A stretch of 37,762 bases of DNA from JBEIFW01 sp044370695 (GTDB lineage Bacteria > Actinomycetota > Acidimicrobiia > Acidimicrobiales > Ilumatobacteraceae): assembly GCA_044370695.1 (NCBI GenBank), contig JBILVB010000019.1:1-37762 (forward strand), given 5' to 3'. Shown here in pieces: positions 23,251 through 30,671 of the stretch. The notes under the pieces were generated by a model, which was not told where the DNA came from, searched no databases, and worked only from the letters and a program-made list of their open reading frames with translations. Position 1 is the stretch's first letter. Each line of letters begins with the position of its first letter. The position numbers and the translations under genes are program-made.

Positions 23251-24122
23251 GTCCGCGGGCCCGAGCGCGTGGGATCCGGGGGCTCGGGTAGCCGGCCGTC
23301 CCGGACCGCTGCGGCGATCGCCCCCCGCACGGCTCGACGCAACCCCACCTGCTCCGGCGGTCGGCATTTCACGCTCCAGCGCACCACGGCGCCGTCGGCG
23401 TCGAGTCGTTCCAGCCCGAGCACTTCCCCCGGGCCGGCGACCGAGCCGGCGAAGGCGGCACGCCCGGTCACCTCGGTGCCGATGCGGCCCAGCTCGGCCT
23501 CCACGGCATCGAGATCGCTCCGGATCGGCACGACGACGTCGACGTTCACCACCACGAGACCGTTGGTCAGGTTCGCAGTTCGCATCACGTTGCCGTGCGG
23601 GACGAACCACACGCGACCCTCGACGTCCCGCAAGCGCACCGACCGCAGCGTGACCCGTTCGACGGTCCCCGTCGCCAGGCCGAGGTCGATCGAGTCGCCG
23701 ACGCCGTACTGGTCCTCGGCGAGCACGTAGAACCCGGCGATCAGATCCCGTACGAGCTGCTGGGCCCCGAACGCGAGCGCTCCGCCGATGATCGTCGCCC
23801 CGGTGACGAACGCCCCGAGGTTGATCCCGAGTTCGCTCAGCACCGTGAGCACGGCCGAGGTCCAGATCAGCGCGCCGACCGTCGACAGGATGACCGTGGT
23901 CATCGTCCGGCGGCGCGCTTCGGCCCGCACGACGTCGCTCGGCGCGAAGCCGGCGCGGTCGCGCAGGCTCGCCAGTCCGTCGACCGTGCGGCGTAGCAAC
24001 CGGCGCACCACCCGCACGATCACGTAGGTGGTGCCGACGATCAGCAGGATACGGGTGGGCACGAGCAGGCCGCGATCGTCGAGCCACTCGGTCCACGTGA
24101 CGGCGAAGACGGAGCTCGGCAT
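23247..24122 (-). CDS. Small-conductance mechanosensitive channel (MscS family)
   Basis: 291 residues, about the length of E. coli MscS (286). TM helices are at about 20-38 and 72-92. The pore helix GAFVTGATIIGGALAFGAQQLVRDLIAGFYVLAEDQYGVGD follows, with the alternating small residues and Gln-Gln kink of the family, then the beta domain with GTVERVTLRSVRLRDVEGRVWFVPHGNV. It would release solutes on hypo-osmotic shock. The ATG at 24122 lies nine bases from TACCGT. It is divergent from the LCP gene with facing promoters. Confidence 0.93.
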   Translation of the reverse strand: MPSSVFAVTWTEWLDDRGLLVPTRILLIVGTTYVIVRVVRRLLRRTVDGLASLRDRAGFAPSDVVRAEARRRTMTTVILSTVGALIWTSAVLTVLSELGINLGAFVTGATIIGGALAFGAQQLVRDLIAGFYVLAEDQYGVGDSIDLGLATGTVERVTLRSVRLRDVEGRVWFVPHGNVMRTANLTNGLVVVNVDVVVPIRSDLDAVEAELGRIGTEVTGRAAFAGSVAGPGEVLGLERLDADGAVVRWSVKCRPPEQVGLRRAVRGAIAAAVRDGRLPEPPDPTRSGPRT

Positions 24123-24131
24123 GCCCGCCCG

Positions 24132-24137
24132 ACGGTA
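24132..24137 (-). promoter_or_regulatory. -10 box for mscS-type gene
   Basis: TACCGT on the reverse strand ends nine bases before the ATG at 24122. It occupies the -35 position of the opposite promoter. Confidence 0.4.
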
Positions 24138-24153
24138 CTGCTCCGACGGGCGG

Positions 24154-24159
24154 TAGCCT
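24154..24159 (+). promoter_or_regulatory. -10 box for LCP gene
   Basis: TAGCCT ends nine bases before the GTG at 24169; 16 bases separate it from the opposing -10 box. Confidence 0.4.
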
Positions 24160-24168
24160 GCCAGACCC

Positions 24169-25443
24169 GTGGCCGGCAACCTCGACGAGCCCAGGGTGAC
24201 GGCGCTGCGCCGCACCTGGCCGCAGCGGCTCGTGCTGGCGGCCACGGCCGTCCTGAGCGGGGTGTGTCTGGTCGTGGCGGGCGCGCTGTGGTGGGCCAAC
24301 AGCACCCTGCAGCAGGTGCGGCGGGTCGTGGTCGACAAGACGCCGCCGCCGTTGGCGGTCGGGCTCGCGATCGGCGGTGGGGGCGACCTCGGCATCGCCG
24401 CCGGGGCGACCACGGCGGCGACGACCACGACGATGGCGGCGCCGGGGGTGCCGGCGTCGAAGAATTTCCTGGTCGTCGGATCCGACAGCCGAGACTGCAT
24501 CGACCCGAACTCGCCCTACGCGGGGGGCTTCGTCAACGGACCGAAGGAAGGCCGGCGCAGCGACACGATCATGGTGGTCCGGGTCGAGCCGGCCACGTCC
24601 GACGCCGCCCTGCTGTCGTTCCCGCGCGACCTCTGGGTGCGCGTCGACGGCGCCGGCTACTCGAGCAAGATCAACTCGGCCTACGACGTCGCCGACCCGA
24701 ACCGGCTCGTGCGCACCATCAAGCTCAACTTCGGGATTCCGATCGACCACTACGTCGACATCGACTTCTGCGCCTTCAAGGATCTGGTCGACGCCATCGG
24801 CGGCGTTCGGGTGCCGTTCGCCTTCCCGGCCCGGGACATCCACACCGGCCTCGAGGTGTCGGCCGGCTGTGTGGCCTTCGATGGGGAGGCGGCACTCGCC
24901 TACACGCGCAGCCGGTACTACCAGTACTACGACGGCCGCCGGTGGGTCGACGACGGCGTGTCGGACTACGGGCGCATCGCCCGCCAGCAGGACTTCATCC
25001 GTCGCGCGCTGCAGAAGGCGATCGACAAGGGCGCCCGCCAGCCGGCGACCGCGGCGGCGTTGCTCCAGATCGCGCTCGGTCGGGTGAAGGTCGACCAGGA
25101 CCTGACCCTGGACGACCTGGTCCGCCTCGCCGGCATCCTGCGCACGCTCGATCCGGCCACCATCAAGAGCTACCGGATCGACGGGCGGGGGGAGATCCGC
25201 GGCGACTCGAGCGTGGTGGTGCCCCTGGCCTCGGCGCGCAACCGCGCCATCCTGGCGGTGTTCACCGGCCAGGCGCGCCTCGCCGCTGCGGCCGAGGTGG
25301 CCGACGTCACGCCCGAGCAACTCCCGGCGACGACGACCACCACGACCGGGGAGGCGCCCACGTCGACGTCGAGCGTGCCCGCGGTGTTCGTGGAAGAGAA
25401 GCCCGAAGGTGCGGTGCCGCCTGCCGATCCGACCTGCCGCTGA
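24169..25443 (+). CDS. LytR-CpsA-Psr (LCP) family glycopolymer transferase
   Basis: 424 residues. A TM anchor (about 20-43, LVLAATAVLSGVCLVVAGALWW) precedes a Thr-rich linker and the LCP domain (about 98-300). It has FLVVGSDSRD, RRSDTIMVVRVEP, LLSFPRDLWVRV, YVDIDFCAFKDLVDAIGGV and ALAYTRSRYYQYYDGRRW with the conserved Arg/Asp set. LCP enzymes attach teichoic acid, arabinogalactan or capsular polymers to peptidoglycan from a polyprenyl-phosphate carrier; the polymer here is unknown. The C-terminal tail (after about 380) is a low-complexity Thr/Ser stretch ending in Cys. The stop lies three bases from the convergent transglutaminase-like gene. Confidence 0.93.
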   Translation: MAGNLDEPRVTALRRTWPQRLVLAATAVLSGVCLVVAGALWWANSTLQQVRRVVVDKTPPPLAVGLAIGGGGDLGIAAGATTAATTTTMAAPGVPASKNFLVVGSDSRDCIDPNSPYAGGFVNGPKEGRRSDTIMVVRVEPATSDAALLSFPRDLWVRVDGAGYSSKINSAYDVADPNRLVRTIKLNFGIPIDHYVDIDFCAFKDLVDAIGGVRVPFAFPARDIHTGLEVSAGCVAFDGEAALAYTRSRYYQYYDGRRWVDDGVSDYGRIARQQDFIRRALQKAIDKGARQPATAAALLQIALGRVKVDQDLTLDDLVRLAGILRTLDPATIKSYRIDGRGEIRGDSSVVVPLASARNRAILAVFTGQARLAAAAEVADVTPEQLPATTTTTTGEAPTSTSSVPAVFVEEKPEGAVPPADPTCR

Positions 25444-25446
25444 GGG

Positions 25447-26094
25447 TCAGCGGAAGGCTTCGTCGCTGCCTGCGGTGCCGGAGATCGACGAGGGGTACAC
25501 CTCTCGGAAGGTGGCCATGATCTCGTCGTACGGCAGGTCCGCATAGCTGCCGCGAGTGCGCACGTACTCCATGTGCCGGTTGCCGGCGGTGTCGTAGGGA
25601 TGCATGAGGGCGTCCTCGGTGCCGTCGAACTCGAGGACCTTGGTACCGAAGCGTTCGCACAACTCCCGGTTGAACGCACTCGACGCCTTGACCCAGCGGC
25701 CGTCGAGGAAGAACTCGCTGTAGCCGTGCCAGACGAACAGGTCGGTGCCCATGTTCTCGAGCAGCTTGGCGGACTGCAGGTGGTTGCGGACGTCGCCGAA
25801 CCCGAGCCGTGCGGGGATCCCGAGCGCCCGGGCCGATGCGGTGAGCACGACCGACTTCGGCACGCACCACGTGCGGTTGGTGGTGAGGATCGCGCTCGCC
25901 CGGTAGTCGGTTCGCTCCTTCGACGTGCCGTACGGGTCGTAGCGCCAGCCGTCGCGCACGGCGTAGAACAGCGTGACCGCCCGGCTGCGGTCGTCGGGCT
26001 GGCCGCCGGCCGTGCGTTCGGCGAAGGCGCGGACCTCGGGGTGGTCGCTGTCCACGAACTCCCCGGGTCGCAGGTAGGTCTGCAGATCGTCCAT
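25447..26094 (-). CDS. Transglutaminase-like domain protein
   Basis: 215 residues. The cysteine-protease-like core has Cys77 in TTNRTWCVPKSVVLTASARALGIPARL and His123 in VWHGYSEFFLDGRWVK. The third residue of the usual Cys-His-Asp triad would fall near Ser138 in VKASSAFN, so the Asp seems replaced, as in my recollection of the related bacterial subfamily that has Ala-Thr or similar there. Catalysis is therefore uncertain. No signal peptide is seen. A ribosome binding site GGAGGG lies upstream of the ATG at 26094, and a TACGCT -10 box at 26114-26119 gives a short leader. It lies downstream of the VWA gene on the same strand but with its own promoter. Confidence 0.82.
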   Translation of the reverse strand: MDDLQTYLRPGEFVDSDHPEVRAFAERTAGGQPDDRSRAVTLFYAVRDGWRYDPYGTSKERTDYRASAILTTNRTWCVPKSVVLTASARALGIPARLGFGDVRNHLQSAKLLENMGTDLFVWHGYSEFFLDGRWVKASSAFNRELCERFGTKVLEFDGTEDALMHPYDTAGNRHMEYVRTRGSYADLPYDEIMATFREVYPSSISGTAGSDEAFR

Positions 26095-26113
26095 CGGGTC
26101 CCTCCGACGCAGC

Positions 26114-26119
26114 AGCGTA
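26114..26119 (-). promoter_or_regulatory. -10 box for transglutaminase-like gene (with leader)
   Basis: TACGCT on the reverse strand ends 19 bases before the ATG at 26094. GGAGGG lies between, so this gene has a short leader with a Shine-Dalgarno, unlike most neighbours. Confidence 0.4.
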
Positions 26120-26139
26120 CGCAGTCGCGGCGCCGGCGC

Positions 26140-27063
26140 TCAGTCCGTCAGCACCCGGGCGAGCGCCTCGGGCACCTGACCGGGACCCGAGACGGTCGTC
26201 CACCGGGCGCCGGTGGCGTTCGCCAGCCACTCGGCCTGCTCGGCGTCGCCGGCGGGGGCGACGATCACCAACTCCTCCAGGGCCTGCGCCGCCCGTACGG
26301 CGTCACCGGGCACGGTGGACCGGCAATCGGACAGCAGCACGGTCACCTTGCGCGCCGCTCCCGACCGGGCGAGCTGGGTCCCGGCCTGGCGCAGGGCGAG
26401 TGCGACGTCGGTGGTGCCGAAGCCGCGCAGGGCGAGCAGATCGGTGACCACCCGCTCGGCCGCCTTGGGCACGTCCTGGCTCTTCACGACGACCGCCTCG
26501 TTCGAGAACGCGACGACGCTGTGGTCGGCCGGCGCCCGCCAGGCCACGGCCGCAGCGGCCACTGCAGCGGTCGCGAGCGGTCGGCCACCCATCGAGCCCG
26601 ACCGGTCGACCACGAGCGCGAGCGCGGTCGCCGGGCGGACCCAGCCCGCGACGACCAACTCGTCGGGGTCGACTGCGGTGCCGCTGGCGCGGGCCAGCGC
26701 GATCGGGTCGAGGCTCGCATCGAGGTCGAGGTCGCCGCCCTCGGGCCGGTACCGCTGGCGGGCCAGGCGTCCGATCCCGCGGCGGGCCGGGCGGCCCCGG
26801 CGGGCGAGCTCGACCATCACCCGCCCGGCGAGCTTGCGGGCCAGTGCCTTCAGCTTCTCGTCGGTGGCGCCGGTGAGATCGGCCAGCAGCGACAGCGCGG
26901 CGTCGGGGTCGGCGCCGAGCGCGTCGTCGAACGCCTCCTCGTCGAGCTGTCCGACCTCGGGGGAGATCTCCTCGAAGCGCTGGTGGGCGCCGAGCTCACG
27001 TCGCGACACGGTGCGGCGCTGGGCCTGTTGCACCGCCTGGTCGGCCGCCGCCCCCTCCTTCAC
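26140..27063 (-). CDS. VWA-domain protein partnered with MoxR
   Basis: About 307 residues. The C-terminal half is a von Willebrand factor A domain with the MIDAS motif DRSGSMGG (Asp153, Ser155, Ser157) and a threonine in GFGTTDVALAL, as needed for metal binding. The N-terminal half is charged and helical (DEEAFDDALGADPDAALSLLADL), with a basic RGRPARRGIGRLARQRYR stretch. The start is unsure: GTG at 27063 has no good ribosome binding site, GTG at 27033 is an alternative, and the open frame continues upstream into the end of the MoxR gene. MoxR AAA ATPases and VWA proteins act as pairs that remodel or metallate a client enzyme (as NorQ/NorD, CoxD/CoxE or RavA/ViaA do). No client gene is adjacent. 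Confidence 0.85.
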   Translation of the reverse strand: MKEGAAADQAVQQAQRRTVSRRELGAHQRFEEISPEVGQLDEEAFDDALGADPDAALSLLADLTGATDEKLKALARKLAGRVMVELARRGRPARRGIGRLARQRYRPEGGDLDLDASLDPIALARASGTAVDPDELVVAGWVRPATALALVVDRSGSMGGRPLATAAVAAAAVAWRAPADHSVVAFSNEAVVVKSQDVPKAAERVVTDLLALRGFGTTDVALALRQAGTQLARSGAARKVTVLLSDCRSTVPGDAVRAAQALEELVIVAPAGDAEQAEWLANATGARWTTVSGPGQVPEALARVLTD

Positions 27064-27092
27064 CTGGCCGGGGGGCGGGTTGCCGGCCGGGT

Positions 27093-27998
27093 TCAGGCTT
27101 TTCCCGGCGGCCTCGGTTCGCCCTCGGCGCCGGCCGTCGCGAACACCGCCGACCACAGCTCGCGCACGATGTCCTCGGCCGAACGGGTGACGCCCTCGCG
27201 CACCCGGATCCGTCCCGACAGCGCGACGAGCGCAGCGTCGAGACCGACGCTGGGGTCGGTGGCGGGCAACCCCCGCAACGTGCCCAGACGGGCCGCCACC
27301 AGCACGGTGTCGATCGCACCCCGCACCGAGGACCCGATGCGCACGTCGCCGTGGGACCGGGTGCGGCGGACCACCTCGACGATCCGCTCGACCCACGCCT
27401 GGTCGCCGGCCGCGTCGCCGCACGCCCGGACCACGACGGCGGTCTCCTCGCCGGCGGTCTGGTACTCGACCGCGAGCCGGCACGTGCGGTCGTAGACGGC
27501 CGAGGAGATCCGGGCGGTGCCGACGGCGTCGAAGGGGTTCATCGCTGCGACGAGTCGGAAGCCGGGGGCCGCGGCGATGCGGCCGAGCCGGGGCACGTGC
27601 AGCTCGCCTTCGCTCATCACCGTGATGAGCACGTTGAGGGTCTCCTCGGGGATCCGGTTGATCTCCTCGACGTACAGCAGCGAGCCGTCGCGCAGCGCGG
27701 ACACGAGCGGCCCGTCGACGAACACGTCGGGGGCGTACCCCTCGGCGAGGACGCGGGCCGGGTCGAAATGACCGACGAGGCGGGCCGGCGTCAACTCGGC
27801 GTTGCCCTCCACGAACGCGAACCCGATGCCCAACTCGTCGGCGACGGCCCGCAGCAGGGTCGACTTCCCGGTGCCCGGCGGGCCTTCCAGCAGCATGTGT
27901 CGGTCGGCGGCCAGTGCGGCCACGACCAGCTCCAGCTCTCGGCGACGCCCGACGACGCGGGTCTGGAGGCGTTGGAGCAGGTCGAGATCCGCGAGCAC
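27093..27998 (-). CDS. MoxR-family AAA+ ATPase
   Basis: 301 residues. Walker A is GPPGTGKST (39-47), Walker B is LLYVEEINR (about 107-115, with Glu-Glu in place of Asp-Glu), sensor 1 is VAAMNPFD and the arginine-finger region SSAVYDRTCR follows. Family members are chaperone-like ATPases. The VWA gene follows on the same strand, beginning about 30 bases after this stop. The GTG at 27998 follows TAGGTT by six bases, giving a leaderless message. Confidence 0.92.
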   Translation of the reverse strand: MLADLDLLQRLQTRVVGRRRELELVVAALAADRHMLLEGPPGTGKSTLLRAVADELGIGFAFVEGNAELTPARLVGHFDPARVLAEGYAPDVFVDGPLVSALRDGSLLYVEEINRIPEETLNVLITVMSEGELHVPRLGRIAAAPGFRLVAAMNPFDAVGTARISSAVYDRTCRLAVEYQTAGEETAVVVRACGDAAGDQAWVERIVEVVRRTRSHGDVRIGSSVRGAIDTVLVAARLGTLRGLPATDPSVGLDAALVALSGRIRVREGVTRSAEDIVRELWSAVFATAGAEGEPRPPGKA

Positions 27999-28004
27999 GG
28001 GGCG

Positions 28005-28010
28005 AACCTA
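28005..28010 (-). promoter_or_regulatory. -10 box for moxR
   Basis: TAGGTT on the reverse strand ends six bases before the GTG at 27998. The 12 bases from the hexamer to the start are the same as those before the rlmI-like gene. Confidence 0.5.
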
Positions 28011-28026
28011 CCGAGCCGGGCTGGGT

Positions 28027-28734
28027 TCAGCCGAGGTGACGGGCGAGGAAGGCGGCCGTCTGCCCCCAGGCGGCGGTGGCCTGGAACGGCTGGTAGAAGG
28101 GCGAGAACCGGTTGTCGAAGGCGTGCCCTCCCATCCAGTGCTGGGTCACGGTCACGTTCGCCATCGACCCGGTCGTCTCGCGGATGCGGTCGACGTCGGC
28201 GTTGGGCAGGAACGGGTCGTTGTCGCCGAAGTGGAACAGGATCGGGCACGTGAGCTGCTCGGTGACCCCGTCGAGCAGGTTGGCGATGTTGGAGCCGTAG
28301 TACGACACGGCGCAGTCGGGCGAGAAGTTCTTGGCCACCAGGTAGGTCATGAGCCCGCCGAAGCAGAAGCCCATCACGCCCGCCTGCGCGCCGGGGTTCT
28401 CGGGCAAGGTGCGCAGATGGCGCAGGGCGGCGTCGAGGTCGCCGAGGCCGGCAGCCACGTCGTGACCCTGCATCCGGCCGTAGCCCTCGCCCACCGCCTC
28501 GGGCCCGGTGCGGTCGACGGCGAAGCCGGCGCCCTGGCGGTGGTACACGTCGGGGGCGAGCGCCACGTAGCCCAACTGCGCCAGGCGGTTGCACACGTCG
28601 CGGATGTAGAGGTTGACCCCGAAGATCTCCTGGATCACGAGCACGCCGGGCCCCGAGCCCGAGTCGGGGATCGCGACGTGGCCCTCGAAGGTGGTGCCGT
28701 CGGCGGCGGTGATGGTCTCGGTGCGAGTGGGCAT
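28027..28734 (-). CDS. Dienelactone hydrolase family protein
   Basis: 235 residues from the ATG at 28734. The triad is Cys124 in GVMGFCFGGLMTYL, Asp173 in FHFGDNDPF and His204 in GGHAFDN, nearly the positions of the Pseudomonas enzyme (123, 171, 202). VLVIQEIFGVNLYIRDVCNRLA is the usual N-terminal segment. Dienelactone hydrolase opens the lactone ring in chlorocatechol breakdown; many paralogues have unknown substrates. TACCGT seven bases before the ATG fixes this start, though a GTG at 28752 would add six residues. It lies downstream of the APH-like kinase with its own promoter. Confidence 0.9.
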   Translation of the reverse strand: MPTRTETITAADGTTFEGHVAIPDSGSGPGVLVIQEIFGVNLYIRDVCNRLAQLGYVALAPDVYHRQGAGFAVDRTGPEAVGEGYGRMQGHDVAAGLGDLDAALRHLRTLPENPGAQAGVMGFCFGGLMTYLVAKNFSPDCAVSYYGSNIANLLDGVTEQLTCPILFHFGDNDPFLPNADVDRIRETTGSMANVTVTQHWMGGHAFDNRFSPFYQPFQATAAWGQTAAFLARHLG

Positions 28735-28741
28735 GGGGCGG

Positions 28742-28747
28742 ACGGTA
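28742..28747 (-). promoter_or_regulatory. -10 box for dienelactone hydrolase gene
   Basis: TACCGT on the reverse strand ends seven bases before the ATG at 28734 and overlaps the alternative GTG start region, favouring the ATG. Confidence 0.4.
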
Positions 28748-28783
28748 CTCACCGCAGGCGGCCAGCGCGCTCACCCGTGAGGC

Positions 28784-29572
28784 TCACGGTCCGACGGCGG
28801 CCAGCCACGTGCGGGCCGCCGTGTTCGCTGCCTCGTAGCCGTTGCGCCACAACGTCGGAAAGCCGCCGATGCCGGCTTCGGCCCGCTCGCGTACGGCTCG
28901 CAGTGCCTGCTCGAGGAACCGCTCGGCCAAGGTGACGACGGCGGCGCGGTCGTCGGCGGTGAGCTCGTGGACGTCGCAGAAGGCGCGCAGGCGGGCTCGC
29001 TGGTCGACCCCGGCCCGCGTCGGATCGAGATGGTCCGGGGACCACAGCGGCACCCAGTGCCGGGCGGCGACGGCGATGTCGAAGCGGCGGTCGACCGGTG
29101 CGGCGTAGTCGAAGTCGATGAACGCAGCGGCCCGGCCGTCGCGCACGACGACGTTCTCGACGCACAGGTCGTTGTGGCACACGAGCGTTCCCTCGGCGCC
29201 GGGAGGCAGGTACGGCACGCCGGGCACGGCGCCCGGCGGTGGCACGAACCCGGCGGCAGCCTCGTGCAGGCGGCGCTGCAGGCGGGCGACGGACAACAGC
29301 ACCTCGTCGTCGGCGACCCAGGCCGGGTAGGGCGGGACGCCGACGTCGCCCGGTACGAACGACAGCAACTCGACCGGGCCGTCGGGGCTGCGGCCCGTCC
29401 CCTCGACCCGGGGCGCCCCGTCGAAGCCGACCGCTTCCAGGTGCCGCAGGAACGCGTGGACGAACGGGGTGTGGGGCCCGGCCGGGCGTTGCACCACGTC
29501 GCCCCGGCGCAGCACGGCACCGGGGTGCACGAGGCCGCCGCCGAGCGGCTGGGGCGACGACGGTGCGGTCAT
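28784..29572 (-). CDS. Aminoglycoside phosphotransferase-like kinase
   Basis: 262 residues. The catalytic loop is CHNDLCVEN (His133, Asp135, Asn140), equivalent to the Brenner H-x-D-x(4)-N motif, and the metal Asp153 lies in FIDFDYAAP. The N-lobe is short, with VQRPAGPHTPFVHAFLRHLEAVGF. The family contains antibiotic kinases as well as choline, homoserine and fructosamine kinases; a resistance role is not implied. The start overlaps the stop of the DUF2332 gene (ATGA), so the two proteins are coupled and may act together. Confidence 0.85.
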   Translation of the reverse strand: MTAPSSPQPLGGGLVHPGAVLRRGDVVQRPAGPHTPFVHAFLRHLEAVGFDGAPRVEGTGRSPDGPVELLSFVPGDVGVPPYPAWVADDEVLLSVARLQRRLHEAAAGFVPPPGAVPGVPYLPPGAEGTLVCHNDLCVENVVVRDGRAAAFIDFDYAAPVDRRFDIAVAARHWVPLWSPDHLDPTRAGVDQRARLRAFCDVHELTADDRAAVVTLAERFLEQALRAVRERAEAGIGGFPTLWRNGYEAANTAARTWLAAVGP

Positions 29573-30654
29573 GCCGCACCGACCCAGCGGCCGTGCGGGT
29601 GGGCGGGTACGGCCCAGCGGTGCTCGACGGCGCCGCCGGGATGGACGACCGACAGGCCGAGGATCGTCGGCGAGACCCCGTCGGTGGGCCGGGGAGCCAG
29701 GCCGGGCACGACGCCGGCGGCCTCCATCGTCACCCACCACACCGGTTCGCCCCGTCGTGCTGCGACGGCCTTCAGGGCCTCGGCGAGGGCGGGGCGCCGG
29801 TCGCGGGCGACGTAGGTGAGCATCCAGGAGTGCACCACCACGGGGGTGCACCCGGCGGGCACCTCGCCGAGCGCTGCGGTGACGGTGTCGAGCGCGTCAC
29901 CCGGGCGCACGAGTGCCGGTGCGCCGGCAGCGACCGCGAGCGCGGCGCGCAGCAGCGCGAGGCGGTCGGTCTCGTCGGGCCACACGCAGGCCTGCAGCCA
30001 GCGGGCGTCGGTGGGGTCGTGCGGGTCGAGCGGTTCGAGGTCGATCCCGCTGCGGTGACCCACCGCCGGGATGGCGGCCGGTGCGGCCGGTGCGCCGGCG
30101 CGTCGCTCGGTCCGCACGAGCACGTCGCCGGCGCCGAGCCGGCTCGTCGTGTGCGTTCGCGCATCGGTGTATTCGTAGGCGTAGCGGTCGAACCACAGGT
30201 TCAGCCCGGCGCTCGCGCCGAGTTCGACGATGCCGAGCGGGCGACCCGTCGTCGCGGTGATCTCGGCGTGGGCGAGGAGCAACGCGCCGGCGCGGCCGAC
30301 CTCGTTGGTCTGCGTGGCTCGGGTGCGCAGCCGCTCGACGACGGCGGCGCGCTGGTCGACGAGCACCTGCAGGAAGCCGTCGGCGAGGTCGCCCGCAGCC
30401 GGGTCGCCACCTGCCGACGGATAGCAGCGGGCGAGCGCCGGCGCAGCGCCGGCGAGCACGAGGTCGTGGACGGCCGCGAACAGCAGCACCGGGCGGGCCT
30501 GCAGGTCGGGGGCTTCGGCCACCACCGAGAGCGCGGCGGGCTCCTCGGCGATGCGGGCGGCGAGCTCGACGTAGACCGTGTCGTGGGCCGGGTCGGCGGC
30601 GAAGGCCCGGAACCGTTCGGCCAGGCGGTCGTGCGCAACGGTCACGGCCGGCAT
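29569..30654 (-). CDS. DUF2332 family protein
   Basis: 361 residues matching the actinobacterial and proteobacterial DUF2332 pattern: AERFRAFAADPAHDTVYVELAARIAEEP at the N-terminus and ARPVLLFAAVHDLVLAG. It has GIVELGASAGLNLWFDRYAYEYTDA, which resembles the glycine loop of a SAM-dependent methyltransferase, and CTPVVVHSWMLTYVA in the second half. No enzyme activity is known to me for this family. It starts at the ATG at 30654, six bases from a CAGCGT hexamer shared with the divergent gene, and its stop overlaps the kinase start. Confidence 0.85.
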   Translation of the reverse strand: MPAVTVAHDRLAERFRAFAADPAHDTVYVELAARIAEEPAALSVVAEAPDLQARPVLLFAAVHDLVLAGAAPALARCYPSAGGDPAAGDLADGFLQVLVDQRAAVVERLRTRATQTNEVGRAGALLLAHAEITATTGRPLGIVELGASAGLNLWFDRYAYEYTDARTHTTSRLGAGDVLVRTERRAGAPAAPAAIPAVGHRSGIDLEPLDPHDPTDARWLQACVWPDETDRLALLRAALAVAAGAPALVRPGDALDTVTAALGEVPAGCTPVVVHSWMLTYVARDRRPALAEALKAVAARRGEPVWWVTMEAAGVVPGLAPRPTDGVSPTILGLSVVHPGGAVEHRWAVPAHPHGRWVGAA

Positions 30655-30659
30655 CGTGG

Positions 30660-30666
30660 CACGCTG
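30660..30666. promoter_or_regulatory. Shared two-way -10-like element
   Basis: CACGCT (plus, 30660-30665) and CAGCGT (minus, 30661-30666) overlap. Each ends six bases before its start codon (GTG 30672 and ATG 30654). The first base of each is C rather than T, so the calls are weaker than the others. Confidence 0.3.
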
Positions 30667-30671
30667 GCACC

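Noticed and set aside
19825..25320. 1831-codon open frame on the minus strand
   Set aside because: It runs antisense through sixA, the NTF2-like gene, valS and the LCP gene. GC-rich DNA with few stops in the antisense phase explains it.
28784..29572. Antibiotic resistance kinase
   Set aside because: The APH fold is shared by many metabolic kinases; there is no resistance-specific motif or mobile context.
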